Positions 55,179-64,000 of a DNA stretch of 64,000 nt are shown here, one piece after another. This DNA comes from Axinella damicornis (lineage: Eukaryota; Porifera; Demospongiae; Axinellida; Axinellidae), in assembly GCA_963931865.1 (NCBI GenBank), contig OZ007507.1:8615847-8679846 (forward strand), read 5' to 3'. Within the stretch, counting starts at the first letter, position 1. The number at the start of each line of letters is the position of its first letter. The position numbers were made by a program, and so were the translations under genes. Under the pieces are notes generated by a model, which was not told the DNA's origin, ran no database searches, and worked only from the letters and a program-made list of their open reading frames with translations.

Positions 55179-55245
55179 TCCACAAACCCTATATTATTAT
55201 ATCATAGATAATTTACGCTCTATATTATCTATGATTATATATATA

Positions 55246-55355
55246 CGAGTAGCTTCGCTCGCTCAGCTACTTCCCCCTCGTTCGCCTACCGTGGGTAATC
55301 CGGCGCTGGACAGCTCTCTGTGCAGAGCTGCTGCTCCCCGATTGCTGCATCCGCT

Positions 55356-55388
<33 letters not shown>

Positions 55389-55705
55389 ATTGAGTCCGCT
55401 TCCAGCTGCTGCTCCTCGATTGCGTCCGCTTCAGCTGCTGATCCCGATCGCGTACGCTTCAGCTGCTGCTCCCCGATTGCTCCCGCTTCAACTGCTGCTC
55501 CCCGATTGCATGCATCCGCTTGCAGCCCCAGCTGGATTCCAGCCCAATGTTCTCGAACATTCTTCGCGGAGTTTGAGGTTCAGTAAATAAATTGAAGTAC
55601 AAAGGTCGCGTGTCACTATAGTGTAGTCCCGCCCAACGAACATCCCACTTCCGCCACTCACAGACACACACACACACACACACACGTTAAATCTTAATGT
55701 ATTGA
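55246..55705 (-). mobile_element. Helitron-like repeat (H6)
   Basis: Reverse orientation: 5' TCAATACATTAAGATTTAAC at 55705, 3' AGCTGAGCGAGCGAAGCTAC + TCG at 55246 (CTCG rather than CTTG). Still inserted between A and T. The minisatellite includes a run of about 29 C at 55359-55387. Confidence 0.8.
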
Positions 55706-55737
55706 TAATGACAATGGAAGGCCAGGGGACCCATATG

Positions 55738-57035
55738 TCAAGAATACAGATGAATACATATACTGTGAGCTAGATGATATGAACATTCTTTGAGTGCAAA
55801 ATAAATATTAGCTTGTCGATAGGCCTCATGCATGTGGGGAAAGGAACTGTTGAGGGATCTGCAGCAGTTAAATAGTTCGTCTCTGTAATATCCTCGCCAC
55901 AATCGGCAAGTGATTAGAAAATGGGTTTCATCCTCAATTTCACTACACCTTGGACAGAGACGTTCCTCCAGTGGAGTAGGTTTAGGGAGGGAGTATCGGC
56001 CCGTTTCAATCCTCAGTGAGTGGGAACTAGATCGTAGTCTAGCCAGTTGGATACGAATATGTCGTGGGAGGTTGAGGTATGGTTCAAATTCAAACCTTGT
56101 TTTGAACAAACAGTATGTTCTCAATTTTCTGGATGTTGCCAGATCACTTAACCATTGTTGTTGATATTGGTCCCAAAATCTTTGCGTAAGCTTTTCAATG
56201 AATAGGTCATGTGGAATACTGTCTGGGTTGTTCCAGATATTGGAAAACCCTGCTTTGTCGAGCACTGTCTTGACTGCCTGTGCCCACTGACTGGGCTGCT
56301 CAGAAATATTTAGTTGGTACGCTTCCTGCAATAATGGAGGGATGTCCCAGTGTGTTGAAATACGTAACCAATACTTCACCATAGCAATCTTTCTTCTGTT
56401 CTCCAGGGGACACCTACCAAGATCTCCATATACTGCTGCATTGCAAGCAGACGTTGGCAGCCCAAGAGCAAACTTACAGAACCGTTTATGAACTTTTTCC
56501 ATTTCTTCTGCTTTGTCAGAGGCCCATACTTCACATCCATATTCTGTAATGGGGCGTACTAATGTATCAAATAGGTATAGTAGTGTTGTTGATTTAGGAT
56601 GACCGAGGTGCATTGAAGTCTTTATCAAGGAGAAGGTGGCCTTATTAGATGTGGGACATTGTTGTTCTTTGCTGTGAGAAGCAGACAACCTTGGTTTTCG
56701 TTAAATTTACTTGGAGGCTCCATTTTTGCCTGTACTTGGACAGGCTGTTTATGGAAGACTGGAGTGCCTCAGGAGATTCAGAAAGAAGAACCAGGTCATC
56801 TGCAAAGAGTAGGAGTCGTAACTTAGAATGCATGAGATCAGCACCTCCAGCCTCATCTGCTTCTAGGTGCTGTTCCAAATCAGCTATAAACAGATAGAAC
56901 AATAGGCAGGTGATAGGGGACTGAGGTTACACCCTTGACGCACACCTTTTCTACATGGGAAGTGAGAGGAGACCTCAGTTCCCAGCTGAACTACTGATAT
57001 GGCCTTCACAAACATACTTTGAAGCAGGGTGAGCT
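55738..57035 (-). mobile_element. 5'-truncated LINE (RT C-half and tail)
   Basis: Minus strand: CRKGVRQGCNLSPITCLLFY; LRLLLFADDLVLLSES (catalytic FADD); NLTKTKVVCF; then, after an internal deletion and frame change near MSHI, a 316-codon C-terminal frame with YLFDTLVRPITEYGCEVWAS, RLRSSSHSLRIETGRY and CPRCSEIEDETHFLITC (zinc-knuckle-like). The tail RIETGRY...C..C...HF...C matches the LINE at 48850-52830, so both belong to related families, but they are clearly different in sequence. The 5' end is cut within the RT at about 57035. Confidence 0.85.
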
Positions 57036-57049
57036 GAACTACAGTTACT

Positions 57050-58215
57050 CACTGGCGGATCCAGGGGTACTTCGTTGAGTTCGGTCGAACTACCCAGAAT
57101 TATACCCACAAAATATCGTACACTACGTATCGAGTCCCAGTGGCGGATCTAGGGGGGATCTATGGGTGCGAGCGAACCCCCCTTTTGACCCTTGTTAACA
57201 TAAACTACTTGTATTATTGTAGCTGTGGTTGGTAATACCTTGACCGTTCGCGGGCTGAAAGCCTGAAGGCAGACATTGTCTTGAGCTAGCTAGGTTTACG
57301 CTGCTACACAATTTTAATTTTACATCAATTATTTTTGTTCTGTACGTATAATTAGAAAATAAAGCAATAACGCAGTGTTCAATCGACTGTCCACCAGTGT
57401 TGTTGTCAATTATTTCTTATTGTAATCATTACATTATTGGGTAAGAGTACACAAAACAGTTGCATTACAAATTAACTATAAAGAATATGATTTTGTAATC
57501 ATTACATGATAAATTAGTGTTCAAATTTTAGGATTAATTACTATTCAATTACTACAGTAGGAAAAATGTAATCATTACTAGTTAAGTAATTGGTAATTGC
57601 AAACTGGAGATGGTACTAGTAAACTTCTCCTGACAGAATGTACAACAGGATACACAAATACTGCATGCAAAGTAATTTTGAGGTAATTGTGTATTTAACT
57701 ACTAGTTTAGCTAACTTAGGAATTACTTACACTACATATGATTCCTGGGAAAGCAGGTAATGATTACTAATTACAGTTCTGGCATTTAGTCCATGATTAC
57801 AAGCAATTAATTACAACAAGTAATCCATTACAGGACAATTACAATTAACAACTACCATTACCACAACACTGCTGTCCACGCACTGGCGGATCCAGGGGTA
57901 CTTCGTTGAGTTCGGTCGAACTACCCAGAATTATACCCACAAAATATCGTAGACTAGCTAGCTACGTATCGACCAGTGGCGGATCTAGGGGGGATCTAGG
58001 GGTGCGAGCGAACCCCCCTTTTGACCCTTGTCAACATAAACTACTTGTATTGTTGTAGCTGTGGTTGGTAATACCTTGACCGTTCGCGGGCTGAAAGCCT
58101 GAAGGCAGACATAGTCTTGAGCTAGCTAGGTTTACGCTGCTACACAATTTTAATTTTACATCAATTATTTTTGTTCTGTATATTATACGTATAATTAGAA
58201 AATAAAGCAATAACG
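57050..58215. repeat. Direct repeats of about 325 bp flanking a hAT MITE
   Basis: 57050-57372 and 57881-58215 both run from CACTGGCGGATCCAGGGGTA through CAGTGGCGGATCTAGGGGGG to AATTAGAAAATAAAGCAATAACG. They look like LTRs but have no TG...CA ends, primer site or polypurine tract, so a local tandem duplication is the better explanation. Confidence 0.75.
57395..57871. mobile_element. 477-bp hAT-like MITE with perfect 8-bp TSD
   Basis: Ends CAGTGTTGTTGTCAATTA and (reverse complement) CAGTGTTGTGGTAATGG. CTGTCCAC is exact on both sides (57387-57394, 57872-57879). The AT-rich interior is dominated by TAATCATTAC/GTAATGATTA motifs. Non-coding. Confidence 0.9.
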
Positions 58216-58528
58216 ATCACGTAGCTACGTCCGTCGACGATGAAAAGAAGGAAGCTAACAGTCCCACACATCGATACTTACTGGTTACTTAGTCAATCTT
58301 CTTTGCGTCTGGGGTTACTTGGTCAATCTTCTTTGCGTCTGGGAACATGTCTAGAATGCGCAGAGATGCTACGAGAGCGCTTCCTGATCGCTAAAAAGAA
58401 CACGTAACAAAATTTTCCGCGCTTCGCGAGGACTGATCGCCGCTTCGCGGCTCTGCGCACCGCCTTCGGCGGTGCGCTGTGTATGTGCCAACTGAACCCC
58501 CCTATCAAAATTTCTAGATCCGCCACTG
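57974..58528. mobile_element. 555-bp MITE, CAGTGGCGGATCTAG ends
   Basis: Ends CAGTGGCGGATCTAG and CTAGATCCGCCACTG. The interior includes the inverse of the CGATCAGTCCGCGCAAAGCG block (58370-58480). A truncated partner with the same left end lies at about 57139. No clear target duplication. Confidence 0.75.
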
Positions 58529-58704
58529 AATACAATCGTTGATTGTTTTTGAAGCTTAAGTCATGATCACTTGACTCACTTTCCCTAATTTTGATGTGAA
58601 TAATGGGCATCTCTCTGGGAATCTCTTTGGGAATAATAGGAGCATTTGGAGGGAAATTCTGAATAGAATAATAGGCAGAAAAAGTAGAATAATATGGACA
58701 GGAC

Positions 58705-59275
58705 TATCTGTGAACGCGAACGTTCGGTCTGCGTTCGCGAACGTTCTGCGAACGCGAACGTCCTGCGAACGCGAACGTCCTGCGAACGCAGTGTTCGCGA
58801 ACGTTCTGCGAACGCTGCGTTCGCAGAACGTTCGCGAACGCTGCGTTCACAGACCGCGAACGCAGACCAAACGTTCGCGAACGCTGTGTTCGCAGACGTA
58901 GACTGCAGTTCGCGAACGACAGTTTGCGTTCGCGAACGTTAATTCGGTCTGCGAATGCAGCGTTCGCGATCTGTAAACGCAGCGTTCGGTCTGCGTTCGC
59001 GAACGTTCGGCGAACGCGAACGCCCTGCGAACGCGGACATTCTGCGAACGCTGCGTTCGCAGACCAAACGTTTGTGAACGCTGTGTTCGCAGACGTAGAC
59101 TGCCGTTCGCGAACGTCAGTTTGCGTTCACGAACGTTAATTCGGTCTGCGAATGCAGCGTTCGCGAACGTTCGGTCTGTGAACGCAGAGTTCGCGAACGT
59201 TCGGTCTGCGTTCGCGAACGTTCGGTCTGCGTTCGCGAACATCCTGCGAACGCAGCGTTCGCGAACATTCTGCTA
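58705..59275. repeat. TTCGCGAA palindrome array, copy 2
   Basis: About 570 bp of GCGAACG/CGTTCGC units with CAGACC and GTAGACTGC spacers. A 190-bp higher-order unit (GTTCGCAGACGTAGACTGC... to the same motif) is present at about 58890 and 59088. Multiple overlapping foldbacks would make this segment extrude hairpins. The same core occurs at 52900-53108. Confidence 0.9.
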
Positions 59276-59447
59276 CGCCACTGCATTTTACTCATCTATC
59301 GAGATTCTTTCTCCACCTCGCCTCTTCAATTTGGCTTTAAACCTGGCATGTCAGCTGACATGTGCACTGGCCTAATTAAAAAATAACTTGAGGTGACTGA
59401 CTCGATCAAATGCCTTCGAGGCATACTCCAAACATATTAGACCCATT

Positions 59448-59665
59448 GAAACAGTAGCTCCCAGATTGCGTCCGCTTTGACTGCTGCTCACCGATATTGC
59501 ATCCGTCAGCTGTTCTAGAAGCTTCCAGCTAGCCCATGAACATTCTTCGCGGAGTTCGAGGTTCAATGGTACTAAGGTCGCGCGTCACTGGTCTAGTCCC
59601 GCCCCACGAATATCCCACTTCCGTTACACACGGACAAACACACGGTTAAAATCTTATTATATTGA
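59448..59665 (-). mobile_element. Helitron-like fragment (H7)
   Basis: Reverse-orientation 5' part: TCAATATAATAAGATTTTAA at 59665, then GAACCTCGAACTCCGCGAAG and a few minisatellite units. The 3' hairpin is missing. It abuts H8 head-to-tail with 2 bp between. Confidence 0.7.
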
Positions 59666-59667
59666 TA

Positions 59668-60222
59668 CAAGTAGCTTCGCTTGCTTCGCTCGCTCAGCTA
59701 CTTCCCCTTCGTTCGCCTACCATGAGTAATCCGGCGCCGCACAGCTCTCTGTGCAGAGCTGTTGCTCCCCGATTGAGTCCGCTTGCCCCCCAATTGCGTC
59801 CGCTTCAGCTGCTGCTCGCCGCCTGCGTCCGCTTCGAATCAGCTGCTTCTCCCGGCCCGATTGCATCCGCTTCAACTGCTGCTCCACGATTGCGCCCGCT
59901 TCAGCTGCTGCTGCATGCTCTGGGGGTGCAAGCGGATGCGGGGAGCAGCAGTCGAAGCCGCGGAACGCAATCGGGCTAGCAGCATGCAGCCGAACAGGAC
60001 GCAATCGGGGAGCAGCAGCCGAAGCGGACGCGATCGGGAGCAGCAACTGAAGCGGACGCAGGCGGCGCTGGATTCCAGTCCAATGTTCTCTTCGCGGAGT
60101 TCTAAATAAATTAAAGTACGAAGGTCGCGCGTCTATATTATAGTCTAGTCCCGCCCCACAAACATCCTACTTCCGTTACACACACACAGACAGACAAACA
60201 CACGTTAAAATCTTAATCCATT
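59668..60222 (-). mobile_element. Helitron-like repeat (H8)
   Basis: 3' hairpin at 59668-59710 (CAAGTAGCTTCGCTTGCTTC...GCTCAGCTACTTCCC). The minisatellite reverses orientation near 59930, indicating an internal inversion. The 5' terminus is degenerate (CAATGGATTAAGATTTTAAC). Confidence 0.72.
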
Positions 60223-60483
60223 GCACCCTGTAGCAGCCAAATGAGCCCGGAGAATACCCATAAGCCCATAAGAATTTATATAGGGGGTCGTTAATACTTT
60301 GTACATGTTCTTCTGCTTCTTTAAGCTGCAGGTAATGAGTTAATGTATTGATATCTCTTCTTGCACCTATTTATTGTGGTGTGTATAATAATTTCCTTCC
60401 GGCCAATATTGCTCTAACTATACGGTGGGTCACTTTAGTCTCCAAATATATGTCATAACTGCAAACACAAATATAATTTTTAC

Positions 60484-62404
60484 CTAGTTCGTGTACAAAA
60501 GGGATGAATTCACAGGGCACACAAAAGGCTCTGAAAAGTCAAAAGTGGTCTTCTTGTCTGCGGTAGTTGGAGTGAGCATGTTGTTCCAGAGGGCCTTGGC
60601 CAAGTTCTGGCGGGCAATGACAGAGGGGTGGAAGCAGTCCAGCTGCAGAAGGGAGGAGAGGCCTCAGTGCCAGATGTATACCACAGTTACTAGTACAAGT
60701 AGCTGAGCTCGCTTCGCTCGCTCAGCTACTTCCCCCTTGTTCGCCTACGTGAGTAATTCGGCGCCGGACAGCTCTCTGTCAGAGTTGCTGCTCCCCGATT
60801 GCAACCCCCTTCAGCTGCTGCTCGCCGATTGCATCGATCCGCTTCAACTGCTGCTCCCCGTTTGCGTCCGCTTCAGCTGCTGCTCGCCACTCGTGTCTGC
60901 TTCAGCTGCTACTCCCCGATTGCGTCCGTTTCAACTGCTCCCAGATTGCGTCCGCTTCGGCTGTTGCTCCTCGATTGCGTCCGCTTCGGCTGTTGCTCTT
61001 CAATTGCATCCGCTTCAACTGCTGCTCCGGCTTCACGTGCAGCTCCCAGATTGTGCCTGCTTTCATTGCTGCTCACGTTCGATTACCGATACTGCATCCG
61101 TCAGCTGTTCTAGAAGCTTCCAGCTATAGCCCATGCAATGTTCTCGAACATTCTTCGCGGAGTTCGAGGTTCAATGGTACGAAGGTCGCGCATCACTAGT
61201 CTAGTCCCGCCCAACGAACATCCCACTTCCATTACACACACACACAAGGTTAAAATCTTAATGTATTGATGGGATAGGAGTATCACCAAAATTAATTTAA
61301 TGAACTCACATCAGAAAGTAAGTCAACTGTTAAATTATCAGCTCTGGCACCTGAGAAGAAAGGTTGTACTACTGCAGCAAAATCCTCATATTTGTGAGCA
61401 TAGTCCGAGGCAACCTGGGAGCAGTATGATGCACTTAACGACATCACCTCATACAAACATGTATGTTGACATTATAGCTAGATCGAGTGTGTGTACCCAA
61501 CATACTTTTCTTGTTCGTTCATTGTACTGCTGTCTGAGTGTATCCAACTCTAGCCTGTAGTATAATGTGGGATAAAGTTACATCAGTTTCCCACAATACT
61601 TAGTCGGTCAAGGACATGACAAAGAGTAATTACAAGAACTGTCATCAGTAATTACTTCACTGCTCTGCATCAACGACGAAGTGTGTGGCTGTGGCTTTCT
61701 CTTGCACAGTCCAGCCGCTAGCCCCTCTCCGCCTGGCCGGTCAAGCAGGCGCGCGGCAAAGCCACGCGCGGAGGGCGGAGAGGGTCTAGCAAACATTGCA
61801 CTTGATTGCATTTCAACTGACCAATCAGATCTCACTGAAGCGATTCGTTCCAATATTATTCACGACTCTCGTGGTTGTAAACCGAGCCGTTCTCGAGCTA
61901 AACTAGTCCAACCTGGATGCCTCCAAGGGTACAGAACTCGTCCTCAACTCTAGCTGGCGCTTCACCGGTTCAAAGGTACATGTAATTGGCATTCCACAGA
62001 AACATGATCAAGTGCAATGTTTGCCACCTTGTGTGAGCACCTCATTGGAGATGATAATTATGCTAACCTGAGTTTGTCTCCCTCTCTTCCTGGCACAGAC
62101 GCACTCAATGCGAAGTAGTCTGTCTGAGTGTATCCAACTCTAGCCTGTAGTATAATGTGGGATAAAGTTTATAAGTTTCCCACAATACTTAGTCGGTCAA
62201 GGACATGACAAAGAGTAATTACAAGAACTGTCATCAGTAATTACTTCACTGCTCTGCATCAACGACGAAGTGTGTGGCTGTGGCTTTCTCTTGCATAGCT
62301 TGCTTAATTTGTGCGACCACCTCATTGGAGATGATAATTATTACCTGAGTTTGTCTCCCTCTCTTCCCGGTAGGAAGGCACAGACACACTCAATGCAAAG
62401 TAGT
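60484..62404 (-). CDS. Phospholipase B1-like gene, 3' part
   Basis: Minus-strand exons: 62345-62404 (CIECVCAFLPGREGDKLR); 61506-61554 (LELDTLRQQYNERTRK); 61310-61414 (SDYAHKYEDFAAVVQPFFSG); 60484-60642 (LDCFHPSVIARQNLAKALWN ... PFVCPVNSSLLYTN, stop). All phases join. The order matches the end of a PLB1 repeat: Cys-rich C.C, then N..Y/Q, DF..V.QPFF, DCFH (catalytic Asp and His of the GDSL triad: D-x-x-H), ALWNNML, CP. PLB1 is a membrane or secreted GDSL-family phospholipase A/B and lysophospholipase. No transmembrane anchor follows, so this copy may be secreted. A 590-bp tandem duplication inside the first intron adds a second, damaged copy of exons 1-2. Upstream GDS and GxND blocks are not in the window. 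Confidence 0.85.
60696..61269 (-). mobile_element. Helitron-like repeat in PLB1 intron (H9)
   Basis: 3' hairpin at 60696 (rc ...GAGCTCAGCTACTTG before T), 5' TCAATACATTAAGATTTTAA at 61269 after A. Full-length, in the last PLB1-like intron, same orientation as the gene. Confidence 0.85.
61535..62404. repeat. 590-bp tandem duplication in PLB1-like gene
   Basis: 61535-61706 plus 62029-62124 (copy 1) correspond to 62125-62404 (copy 2). The junction AGTAGTCTGTCTGAGTG fuses exon 62345-62404-like sequence to exon 61506-61554-like sequence through a TGTCTG microhomology. Copy 1 of the Cys-rich exon lacks 8 bp (GTGCC|AGGAAG versus GTGCCTTCCTACCGGGAAG), so it is out of frame. The fused exon reads LRQTTSH then stop. 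Confidence 0.85.
61707..62028. mobile_element. MITE inserted in one duplication copy
   Basis: Begins CAGTCCAGCCGCTAGCCCC directly after CTCTTGCA, where the sister copy continues TAGCTTGC (62296). It shows the left arm and middle of the 4591-5003 family (GGAGAGGGTCTAGCAAACAT, AAGTGCAATGTTTGC), lacking the last ~90 bp. The sister copy is the nearly empty site. Confidence 0.8.
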
Positions 62405-62575
62405 CTGTGTACATCTATGCAGTGCTCTGACTTCAGTGAGAGCTTGTAAATCTGTATATAGCAGGAGGTATGTAAATTTATGCTGTTCCAGCTTCTTGAT
62501 TATGCACGTCAATGTTGGGCAAGTGCTTTATGTATGTTCTACCTATAAACTAAGCTGCAGAGACTGTACTTGTAC

Positions 62576-62917
62576 CAGGGGCGTAGCTAGGATTTGGAGA
62601 CTGAGGAGGCATGGAGTACTAGTTCTCCGGCGAAAATGTTTCGAGCTAATTACTTATTCATAAGTTAATACGCAGTGCGTGCAAACCGTTGCTCTCGAAA
62701 TGCTACAGCAACATGCCGGTGCCCTGACTGTCCCAGACTTGCAGCACTATCAGCGTTAAGAGTATATGCCGGCTCATGGTCAGCCTAGCTCCTGTCTCTG
62801 TCATCAGATCGAACGCACATCGTACGTTGAGTGTGCGAGACTCCGGACACGCGCGTCATTATCCAGAAAAGCAAGGAGGCAACTTCCTCCCTTGCCTCAT
62901 TGCTAGCTACGCCCTAG
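62576..62917. mobile_element. 342-bp hAT-like MITE, 7/8-bp TSD
   Basis: Ends CAGGGGCGTAGCTAG and CTAGCTACGCCCTAG. Flanks ACTTGTAC (62568-62575) and GCTTGTAC (before position 62918 + 7) share CTTGTAC exactly. GGGGCGTAGC is a common hAT terminus in animals. No transposase. Confidence 0.85.
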
Positions 62918-62924
62918 CTTGTAC

Positions 62925-63950
62925 AACATATTCTGCATTATACCTCAGAGAGGTTGCCGATGAGAACGAGGTTGACAAACACTTTAGGGCTGTTATTTTC
63001 TGATTTCCTCCAGCACTTCACGCAGGTGGGTCTCCTAGTCATCAGCTGTTAGCAGGGGAAATCACCAGAGCAGCTGTAGTAATTAACTGACAAATTGAAA
63101 TGATTGTCTAGCTCGCAACTTACTTATCCATTTTCATTTCACAGCAGATTGCACTTCCGTTCGAAAATTTGCGTATTGCGTATTGCGTATTGCGAATTTG
63201 CAGAAACTGTGTTCTGCAAGTATGACGCTCACGCAAAGTGCCCGCAACTTCCCGACTCCAGCGTGTTCCGGGCTGTGTCGTTTCCGTGAAGCTACACCCA
63301 CAGGAAGTACTTGCTGCTAACTTACTAGCGCTGTCACGAAATCCGTAAATATTCAAACGGAAGTGCAATCCACTATAGCTACACAACATGTAGAGATTAC
63401 TCCAGTCACCTTAACCCTTTGAACGCTGCGAGCGTATATACACTTGTACTTAACTTCACATCTATGCGGTGAGCGTATACATACACTTTCCACACTTTCG
63501 AGCACTTACTGGACGAAGGTACGAAGCTTAACAGGGTATGCACCTCTATAATGAACAGTAAGAAGGCTAGGCCACACCTTTTGACTCACTCCAGAAAGGC
63601 AGGAAGCAGGGTGGTACTTGATCAAGTACGCTCATGAACTAAGCCCACAACAGTCAAACATGCTTGAGCAGTGAGTTACCCTGCTTATTCACTCCAGGCA
63701 GCGGTTCTACCTCCAAATAACACAGGAATCCGGTGAGTTTCTTGGGGCAGCAAATACCAAGTGCATACAAGTAGCTAATTAGTACCTAGGGATCAATACC
63801 CTCAGAAAATGGCTTCAAATCAGACAGCTGAACTGTTTAGCTACAATCACTGCTTACAAGGCTTGACTGGCTTCTTCAGTGGGCAGATCATTGTTGGTCA
63901 CTGAGAAGCCACACACTGTGACTCACTGTCCATACAGTACTTACCATCTT
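62925..63950. other. No supported gene; short GCGTATT tandem
   Basis: Three TTGCGTATTGCG units at 63170-63196. A helical-looking minus-strand segment near 63010-63035 (HLREVLEEIR) could be a PLB1-like exon, but no GT donor follows it, so I do not call it. Confidence 0.4.
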
Positions 63951-63954
63951 CATT

Positions 63955-64000
63955 CCTCGTGGAGGTTTGAATTCCTCGATCTACAATGCCGAGGCCTGCC
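63955..64000 (-). CDS. Possible exon at window edge
   Basis: Minus strand, open from the window edge to a strong donor GATG|GTAAGTAC: AGLGIVDRGIQTSTRNED. Too short to identify. It may be a PLB1-like upstream exon or a different gene. Confidence 0.25.

Noticed and set aside
57050..58215. LTR retrotransposon
   Set aside because: No TG/CA ends, primer-binding site, polypurine tract or gag-pol; the middle is a hAT MITE with its own duplication.
58694..59375. Plus/minus frames rich in ANAAFANVRS
   Set aside because: Encoded by palindromic GCGTTCGCGAACG repeats in every frame; no real protein features.
62245..62330. Minus-strand terminal exon reading QAMQEKATATHFVVDAEQ and stop, after 62345-62404
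   Set aside because: It lies in the PLB1-like intron just past a donor that joins in phase to the known next exon; the sequence does not fit PLB1.

Overview
The window looks like animal nuclear DNA, most likely from a sponge or a similar early-branching marine invertebrate. Genes are split by short GT-AG introns, and scavenger-receptor cysteine-rich (SRCR) exons occur beside DOCK, aspartate aminotransferase, HSD17B12-like and phospholipase B1-like exons. Most of the remaining DNA is mobile elements (LINE, piggyBac, hAT, many MITEs, Helitron-like repeats) and minisatellites. Long G or C runs are common. There are no bacterial operons, no rRNA genes and no CRISPR array. Species assignment is inference. 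All gene models come from reading splice sites and codon phase by eye.

Layout. 1-8 kb: unidentified minus-strand exons, several of them coiled-coil, among MITEs and a tRNA-derived SINE. 8.3-10.7 kb: middle part of a DOCK-family gene (minus). 10.9-14.9 kb: SRCR gene fragment (minus). 14.2-17.2 kb: a 27-bp minisatellite carrying nested transposons. 17.3-20.8 kb: aspartate aminotransferase fragment (minus). 21.3-25.8 kb: a RecQ-carrying MITE, a Helitron-like repeat and a broken ZBED/hAT transposase. 25.8-37.7 kb: mostly intergenic, with ATGCATG arrays, hairpin MITEs and a TRIM-like relic. 37.8-40.3 kb: an unrecognised two-exon gene with a zinc-ribbon-like motif (minus). 42-44 kb: a piggyBac pseudogene hit twice by other elements. 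44.2-47.5 kb: an HSD17B12-like steroid/3-ketoacyl reductase gene with lesions (minus). 47.8-57 kb: Helitron-like repeats, one near-intact LINE and one 5'-truncated LINE. 57-60.2 kb: MITEs and TTCGCGAA palindrome arrays. 60.5-62.4 kb: 3' part of a phospholipase B1-like gene with an internal 590-bp tandem duplication. 62.4-64 kb: one clean hAT MITE and a possible edge exon.

The host genes do not form a pathway. Every recognisable host gene is on the minus strand. Several are missing their 5' or 3' halves and carry small frame-breaking indels, so either this locus collects gene fragments or the assembly contains joins and consensus errors. The clearest original signals are in the transposons. 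One family has TAGCCTC termini and 9-bp target duplications, and one member carries a RecQ-like helicase fragment. A second, Helitron-like family starts with TC and ends in a long hairpin plus CTTG, always between A and T. Several nested insertions have exact target duplications.
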